A stretch of DNA of 64,000 bases, taken from positions 30,333 to 94,332 of the forward strand of contig JAXCGZ010021022.1 in assembly GCA_037179515.1 (NCBI GenBank), in the 5' to 3' direction. Numbering within the stretch: the first letter of the stretch is position 1; every line of letters starts with the position of its first letter. This DNA comes from Halocaridina rubra (Eukaryota; Arthropoda; Malacostraca; Decapoda; Atyidae). The notes under the pieces are model-generated. The model was not told where the DNA came from and did not search any database. It saw nothing but the letters and a program-made list of their open reading frames with translations. The position numbers were made by a program, and so were the translations under genes. Below are positions 20,228 through 29,200 of this stretch, in pieces.

Positions 20228-23200
20228 GTAAAGTATCTCTTATAGGTAATCAATCCTTGGGCAGTAAAGATATCAAAATTGTTTTAAGTGTGAAGAAGCA
20301 TCAAGTGTTAATTCGTTTCACTAAATACTGTATTTTATGTTCTTAATCAGATTTATGATACTGGGACAGGCACTCACCTGAAGAGCTACAGAGGTACACC
20401 TTGTGCATATTCTACCTTTTGCACCGTAGGTAAGATAAGTAACTTAAATAGTAATTTTACTAAGTACATGTATTCATTTCTGAATGTAGCCACAGTGGCG
20501 TAGCGATAACACTCGTGATTTGATTCATCAGGTCGAGGGTTCTCGGCCCACAACAGTTTGTGATGAGAGAGGGCATTCATTTGGGGTAATGGTCATACAT
20601 ACCAAACCTGAAGTCCTTCGCAAGAAGGCACCATTCTATCCTTTAGTAGAAAAGGAAAATTGTGACATAAAATCGATCGCATTTATTACTAAAAGCTCTT
20701 TACCTTTTAAAGCTTATTCTTTTTCTTTTTCATGATAAATAATTGCAAATTTTGAATTATACTAAAGCCTTGTAGTAGTACAGTAATCCCTCGCTATTTC
20801 GCGGTTCACCCATCGCGGATTTTTTTTTTTTGCCCAAAATTTTTATTTTTATTTTTATTTTTTTTTTTTTAAATAGATTATTGTGACACCAGGACGGGCA
20901 GAAAATTATAAAATAAACCAGCCTTTATCAGGCTGTAAAGAGAAACAGAGATGGAGAGTGTAATGACCTGTCAGATGTGAAGGGATTATAAAAGATGTGT
21001 AATGAGTATCCAGTTCTCTGCTGGGTTTTAATATACCTCTGCATTACTTTCATGATGTCTATTCCAATAATTCTCCTTAGATATTATTATTATTATTGGC
21101 GACTGTAATTTTCCTTTGATGATGATTGTGGAGATTATTATTATTATTATTATTATTATTAAGGGCTCATCATTGTACATCTGTTAGTTTATTTACTTTC
21201 ATAACTGTGTACAGTGCCCCTCCCTAGTTGGCTGGGGCAAAGACAGTGTGGGGGGTTGGGTAGAATAGAATGTTGGAGAGAGAGAAACATCGTTAATTAA
21301 CTATTGTTCATTCAATCAAAACTAAATTATTTATTGTAAAAATAATGGTTTAATTACAAATTCGTAATAATAATAATAATAATCTCCACAATCATCATCA
21401 AAGGATAATCATTGTTGCCAATAATAATAATAATAATAATATCTAAGGAGAATTTTTGGAATAGACATCATGGAAGTAATGCAGAGGTATATTAAAACCC
21501 AGCAGAGAATTGGATATTCATTACACCTTTTATAATCCATTCACATCTGACAGGTCATTACACTTTCCATCTGTTTCTCTTTACAGCCTGATAAAGGCTG
21601 TTTTATTTTATTATTTCTTTGGCCCGTCCTGGTGTCATAATCATCATCATTTTTTTTTTTTCCGCCGAAATTCACCTATCGCGGCCGGTCCCAGAACCAA
21701 ACCCTAGCGATAAACGAGGGATTACTGTATACTGTATTTACAATGTCCAGAAATATGATAAAGACTTATAATCTTGTCTGATTAAAACATATTTTTGTCT
21801 GCCAGATTTGTAGATAGTTTTTCAGAGTGGATATACTTCCAGAGTATGTAAATGTATGTAATAATATTTTCCCATCCCTGAGGGAATGTACATAAAGCTC
21901 CTCTGTTTCCCTGCGTGTCGTAAAATCCAACTCTATGCAGCAGAGCTAGGGGACTGGGAATCCCCTCCTTGTATCTTCCTCTACAAAGATTCGAATTAAT
22001 TGCTTTGACATCCAACCCCTTATTAGGGAGATTATAGTTTTTGTATATAGGTAGATCATACTCTTAAATTTCAGGCAATGGAGAGTACATATTAACTGCC
22101 CAGAGAGATAAGCCGCTTCTGCAGGCTTGGATCATGAATCGTTATGAAGCCTTGCAACTTCGTCTTCTCGTGCCTGGCAGAGTTAATACGATGACTGTCA
22201 ATGCTTGTGGACCAAAATACTGTGTTGTTGGTAATTTATAATCTTGTATCTATTTCTCTCAAGTCAAAATTAGGTTTCTATTACAACCAACTTACAAACA
22301 AGAATTAGTCTAAATAAACTGAAAAGTCTTTTATTGTTTAACTTGAGGGTTAAAAAACTTTTAATTATCATTCAAGCCTCTTCATCTCTGCGTTTTTGGA
22401 TTATGTGAATTCAGTATTTTGACTCGAAATTTTACTATATACTGAGATTTGCTTTCAGTCAGATATTTACACTGTTTGGGGGATTTTTACAAGAAAAACC
22501 TGTCAATCTAGCCTGTTAAAATCTACTTTTCTGATATTAGGGGAAAATTGTACCTATATAAGCTCTCAATGAGGCGATTAATAGACATTGCAAGTCACCA
22601 TTACCAGCTAGTAGTTTATATCAGTCAGTTATCTCTACTAATTTAGGATTGTTTGACAATTAACCTGTTTTTCTTTCTTGTTAACATCTACTCCTCAGGT
22701 ATTAGTGAAAAATTGTACCTATATAAGCTCGTATCAGGGCGATTAATAGGAGTCGCGAGCCGCCATTACCAGCCGGTTACATGCGTAAAATTTACACCCT
22801 GTGGCAACTACTTTGCTTCGGGTGGCGAAGATGGTTTTGTTTATTTATGGAGTATGGCCAGTTTTATTGATGCTCTACACAAACACGATTCCCTGAAGAT
22901 ACAGCCTCATTTTGTTCTTGGACAGCATTCTGATAAGGTAATGTGCATTTATATGGCTAATTATTTTTTATTTGTTTTTTCTGTTCACTATATTATAGAA
23001 TTTCATATATTCCCTCTGAGGAAGGGGCAAGAATACCTCCACCATATTCCCCTACGTGTCATTAAATTACACCAAGTGGGGTGAAGTGAGGGTACTAAGT
23101 ATCTCCTACTTTGTATTTTTTCCCTCAAAGTCAGGTTTATTTATTAGGCATAGCCACCCTATTATAAAGGGGATTATGGCTTTTGAATATGGATAGATAG

Positions 23201-26200
23201 AAATTATCGCTGTAATTTTGTGTTTGTATTTAGCATTTCAAGTTATATAATTCCGTAACATTTCATTCCTGCTATTTATGCTCGGCATGCAAGGTTGATT
23301 GCAAATTATCTTCGTGGATGTCTGTTAAATGTAGTAATCCAGTCTTAAGTCCTAGACTCCCCTTTTTAGTAAGGACAAGGATGGTTCCTCCTTATGAAGG
23401 ACTTTGGTTTTGGCAGAGTGCGACCGTTAACCCGAATGAATGCCCTTTCTAACCTCATACCGTGGTGAATTTCGAATCCACAGCCTGACGAATCAAAGTC
23501 ATGCATGTTATTACCCAGTCACTGTGTTAAACACAGTGTTAATTACTTTATATCATGTGTTCATAACTATATACAGGCACTTCCCAACTTATGAACGAGT
23601 TAGGTTTCAGAAGTCCGTTCGTAAGTTGTGTTTTGGTAAAAAAAAGTACTGTACAGTACATACATATGCAGTACTGTACAGTATTTTGGCTGAAGACATT
23701 TAACTACCGCTTAAAAGATCAAGTATGCTGTATTAATGAATTATAATACAGTAATCATAATGAAATAATACAGTAGAGCACAGTAATGCATACATTAATA
23801 CACGAGTAGATAATGGGTAGGGTTTTGTGTGTATTTGTAACTCGGCCGTTTGTAAGTAGGGGAGCTTTTGTATTCATAACTGTGTCATATGTGACCCGCA
23901 GTAGCACAGTGGTTAGAGCGTTCAACTTTGGATATGACAAACCATTGTTTGATCCCTTTGCGGGACGTTAGGAAATTTATTCAGCCTCATTTTCTAAGCT
24001 CAAACTTATCTGTTTCTGCCCCCATTTGAATAGGGATTATTAGTAGCACCTAAAACTGCAAACAACAATATGCAAATCATTGTCTTTTCTGTTAAAGTTA
24101 AAAGCTATTTTACATTTAACTATGTATTCATGAATGTGACCTGTATATATTGCTATCTTACCAGTATATTTATATGGTAGGAAAAGCCCATTAAATAAAA
24201 CAACGAAAATATATATATAAGAAGTACTTATTAATTTCGTGACCTTAACTGGCCACCTTCTCAAAGTACATTTTCAACATTTATTGTTTTTTCCAGGTTA
24301 CAGGGGTAGCTGTTACCTCATCAGGCATTAAAGGGTTTTTGATGTCAGCATCGCTCGATCGTACCGCCAGAGTGTACGATCTTGTAACGGGTCGATCTTT
24401 GTATAACATCGTTACAGATCATGATGTGATGTGTATTGCTTGCAATACTCTTGGTTCTCAGGTGTTTTTAGGACATGACAATGGTACTGTTAGTGTGGCT
24501 AGCTTACTGCCTCACCCTCCAGCTGGTGACATTGAAGTACGTTTATTTTTACTTTATCTATAATTTCTTTCCTTGAGAGGGGCAGGAATACTTCCTCTGT
24601 GTTCCCCAGCATGTCACAAAAGTCGTCTATATGGGGTTAAGCGAGGGGATTAGGAATCTCCTCCTTTGTATTTACTCTTCACATAGAGTCAAGATTCTTG
24701 CTTCAATTCAGCCTCCCTCCCTTGTAAGGGGAATTATGGCTTTAGTATAGAGATTTTGCTAATTTTTTCACTTTTTGAATTGCAGAAGGGTATGTATTGG
24801 AAATTTTGCCTAAGTAATGAATACACAAAACTATGGTAATAGATAATTACTAATAGCTAGTTTTTCCATTTATTCATTACATTGAAACAAGAAACAAATG
24901 ATTAGTCAGTTGTTTAATTATTCGAAGCTGTAGCAGTCTATATTTGCATAATTTTCCACACTGTCATATGAAAAACGGATAATCTTCACACGAACTGTTG
25001 CTCTCTAGACAGCCCTGCTCTTTACTTACCATATTGAAGTTACTTTGTCGCTTTGTGTCTTGTTATTTTCTGTTATGGGTGAGTGGAGACAGACAGGTTG
25101 AAGCTGGAGTATTAAGGTTGGATACCCTTTCTAGCCCCACAGTGGGCTCGATAACGGGTCTGATATTTCCCAAGTCAAGCGCTCTGTCCACTGCACTACC
25201 GCAGTCCTCACTTACCAAGATTATAAGAATGACTAATATAAAGTGCATGTAAGCTGCATGGGTAGTTGATTCAAGTTATTCCAATTTCAGAGAATTATAT
25301 TAATTAATTTGTGAAGATTTTCTTGCACTGGATATGTAAATCAGACTGGTTTTACCGAATTAAAAGATTAGTGTGTGATCATTCTAGAAATATTTGTAAG
25401 TTGTATGCATAAACCCTTTTGTTTTTCCATTTTTTTGTAAACTTTAAGATTTTATTTCTTGTTTATATCATAATATTTCACTGTCTGGGTACCTTTATCT
25501 CTGCAACAATATTTACTATTGTTGCATGAAATAGCTTCTTTATCTCTGGTTAGCAAGAAAATGTACTACCTTGTATTCCATCACTGCCATATTAGATAAC
25601 TGAATGTGCTAGGAACGGGTGGCCTGCCAATTCCTCCTGAAACATTTCTCCTATTTGCAACAGCTGTTAGAATTAAAGATATGTAAACAATCTTTATCTA
25701 TATACGAAAGCCATAATTTTCCATATATGGGGATGGCTGAGTCAAAGCAAAATCTTTGACCTGTTAGAGGGAAATTTGAAGTAGGGAATTTCCAGTCCCA
25801 GTGCTTCGTCCCATTCAGTCAAATTTTACAAACACGCTGGGGAACATGGAGAAGATTTCTTGCCTACCCACTCTGGGAGAAAATTAATATATTGCTTACC
25901 CAAACTCTATTGTTTTTGTGTTAAGTAGAAACATAATCTAGGATTAACTAAGGTAACTAAAGTTATCTTTTTCCAGGCATTCAGACAGACTACAATCTGT
26001 CATGAAGGCTCTGTGCGGTGCATAGCGGTAACCGCCTCTGGCAACCAAGTTATAACAGGAGGCGAGGATGGAGAAGTGAAAGTCTGGTCTATTACCAATG
26101 TAGCTCAGGGTATATCGGGCATGACCATAAAAGAACCTCATTTCGCTCTCCAACGAGTTGTTCATACTGGCAGAGGACCTATTACAAATTTAGCGGCACT

Positions 26201-29200
26201 GAGGCTAGACCGAGAGGTAAGGTTTACTATTTAAGAGTCCGTAGTGCTAAGACTTGATCAAGAGGTAGGGTTTACTGTTTAAGAGCTGCAGCACTAAGGT
26301 TCACTGTTTAAGAGCCTGCAGCACAAGGTCTAGTATTTAAGAGACCACTGCACTGAGGCTAGACTAAGAGGAAGGGTTTATGATATAAAAGCCACAGCAT
26401 TGAGGCTAGACTAAGAGGAAGGGTTTACGATGTAAAAGCCACAGCACTGAGGCTAGACGGAGAGATAAAGTTTACTATTAAAGAGCCACAGCACTGAGAC
26501 TAGACCGAGACGTAGGGTTTACTATAAAAGAGTCCACAGTACTGAGACTAGATCGAGAGGAAAGGTTTACTATTTAAATGTCTGGCTCCTGAATCTTAGA
26601 AATATATTAATTGCATTCATATATATATTGATCAAAGGAGATAAGTTTTATGAATGAGACTAGCTCTGGTTATCAGTTATTTGATCTTTACTGTATACAG
26701 AAAAATTATTAATTGCATTCATAAATGTATATCATAGGAGATAAGTTTTATAAATGAGAATAGGGTTCATTGACAGTCTTTTAATCTATAACAATTAAAC
26801 TATTATTTAAGTTTGTTGTATTGACTAACTACAGCTACTGCTGCTTTGTGTCAGTCAGTACAGAAAATGAAGTATACTTAAGTACAACTTCGGTCCACAG
26901 GTACTGACATCAGAATTAGAGACTCAAGAGGTCATTGCACCCTTTGGTCAAGATTTCACATCACCCTTATTGGTGCCATTCAGTGTTCCTATTCGTGGAA
27001 CTGGTCATCTATCACCCGAAGATTCTGACCTGTTGTGTACGGTTTCGAACCAAAGGTAAGATCATTTCTTTAAATTAAATATTTCTGACATCAAAACATC
27101 TGTAAGGTACTCCCTTTCAAGATTTCAAAGTCTACGACAGTTATCTCTTAGGCACATGTTATAGGAGTAACTTTTCCTATCTATATTTACATATCCTTAA
27201 TCACCCTAATAAGGGGAGTGGCTGACTCAGCAAAATCTTAATTCTTTGTGGAAGAAAAATACAAGGATGAGATTCCTAGTCCCCTCACATTGCCCCATTT
27301 AGGAGACAAAAAATGACAGGCAGGGGAACATAAAAGAGGGATTCTTACTCCCTTTCATTAAAACTTTATTTCCATTTTACAATGGGTATTCGTCAGCCAG
27401 GACAAGCCCCAACCCCCCACTGTGATGTCCACCCACAGCAGTTCCTGCCAGTAAACAGCTTAAACTCTCGGTCTTGGACGGGGACCGATCTTTCGACCTC
27501 GTGAATGCGAAGCCAGCGCGTTACCACTGTACTAGCCAGTAATGTAATCTTGCTCTGTTGTAATGACGATCATACGTACTAAGACAGGGTGACTAGTTAA
27601 GCATTGAGACAATTTGATGTCCGAGGTGAAATGAAATCTTCAAAAGAAATCAAAAGTTTTATTAGGTTTGTAAGGCATGTTCAAGAACAGGTTTGGAAGA
27701 GAGGGTGTGATCTGAAGTAAAAATTAGTTTAGGAAATCATGTTATATGACAATGATTATTAACGATAATGACCAAAAGTGTGTTGAGCTTACAACCGTTG
27801 GTCAAGTCTGAAAATAAAAAATAAATTTAGATGTCAGTCTCCTGTACGGATATCGGGTCCCAGAGAGGAAGGAGTAATGTATTATGCAATGTGAGTGAAA
27901 TGGGGTGACTTGAGCTTAGTACTGACTGCAACCTCTCAACCCCTAGAGGTCCACCAGCAAAGAAGGGTAAAGAGGCACTGAAAAATAGGAAAGTTCGGGA
28001 AGTAAATAGTTGATACAATAACAAGATATGTACTAGGTATTGCTTTGGTACCAGGTTAGCATTTTACTGGTATTGCTTTGGGTACAGGGTTAGCATTTTA
28101 TTTTCAGGACAACTATGAGAATATAGGTATACGCTGTTGTGCTTATCCTGTATATTACTTATTTGGGTAGAGGGAATAAATGCTTCACATTCAAGGATGT
28201 TGTGCAGAGGGATTCTTGGAGCGTCTTTTTGACATAAAATGCTTTCAATAATTTCTCAATTGCATCAGTCCCCTACTCTTTGCCTGTGGAGGTTGAATGG
28301 GGTGCTACTGGGAAGGTTTTTGGGTAATATTATTGATTATAGTTGGTAATTGCCTTTTAATTCGAATGGAAACCTGAATTAGCAGTGCCAGAGGCTGTGG
28401 GTTGCTAGCTGCCACTCATATTTGCTGACGGTTTTGTCTTTATTTGCTGTAGACTTGGAGGAAGGGATACTTGTATATCTCTGCATAAAGAGGCTTCTTT
28501 TACATCTTTGGAAGGCTCTTTAGTTTATTATAAAGCCAACGCGACTGTGAATCCATGTTACTTCAAATGACTACTCCATGTTAATAAGAATATGACAGTA
28601 GTGGAGAATTTCAGTATTTATCCTTATGGAGTCAGTGACAAGGAGGGTGTGATATGCGCGGGTCGTTTAAGGCTTTTGTGATGGTCTACTTGGAGGTAAG
28701 AGCACGAGTCTTGTAGTCTCCTGGACTCTTACTATTCTTCTTAAGATGGTAGACTACGATCTCTTTTCTACATAAATTGAACTGTTGGGACCAAAGAGCT
28801 TTGCTTTTTTCATGACTGAATTTAGTCCAGATATTTTATTCCCAAGCATCTAAGGACTTTCTAGTGCTTTTGGTAGACTTGCTAGATCAAATGTGATCTT
28901 GATAGGGAAGTTGTTCTTTGATAGAAGGCATTATCTTGCCCTGGCTATCCATATCCTAATTGGAAAATCGGAGTGCTGATCTAGAGCTGCTTTGAATCTT
29001 TTTGCTGGTAATTAATAGGGATGCTGAAAATGTTATCTTTACAGTAAGTATAATATCTTCATCGTGCCCGTGAATTGCCAGCAAGTTCTTCAAGGCAGTC
29101 CTTGACCTGCACTCTTGACCCTCCAATTAGGACGTGGATAGCCTGGGTGAGAACCAATATACAAACTCTTCATCTTGGAATACAACAGAACCAAGATCCT

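Noticed and set aside
22938..23084. Longer WDR18 exon 4 with extra residues after HSDK
   Set aside because: A good donor (AAG|GTAATG) at 22937 joins in phase with exon 5; the read-through runs into a family A repeat.
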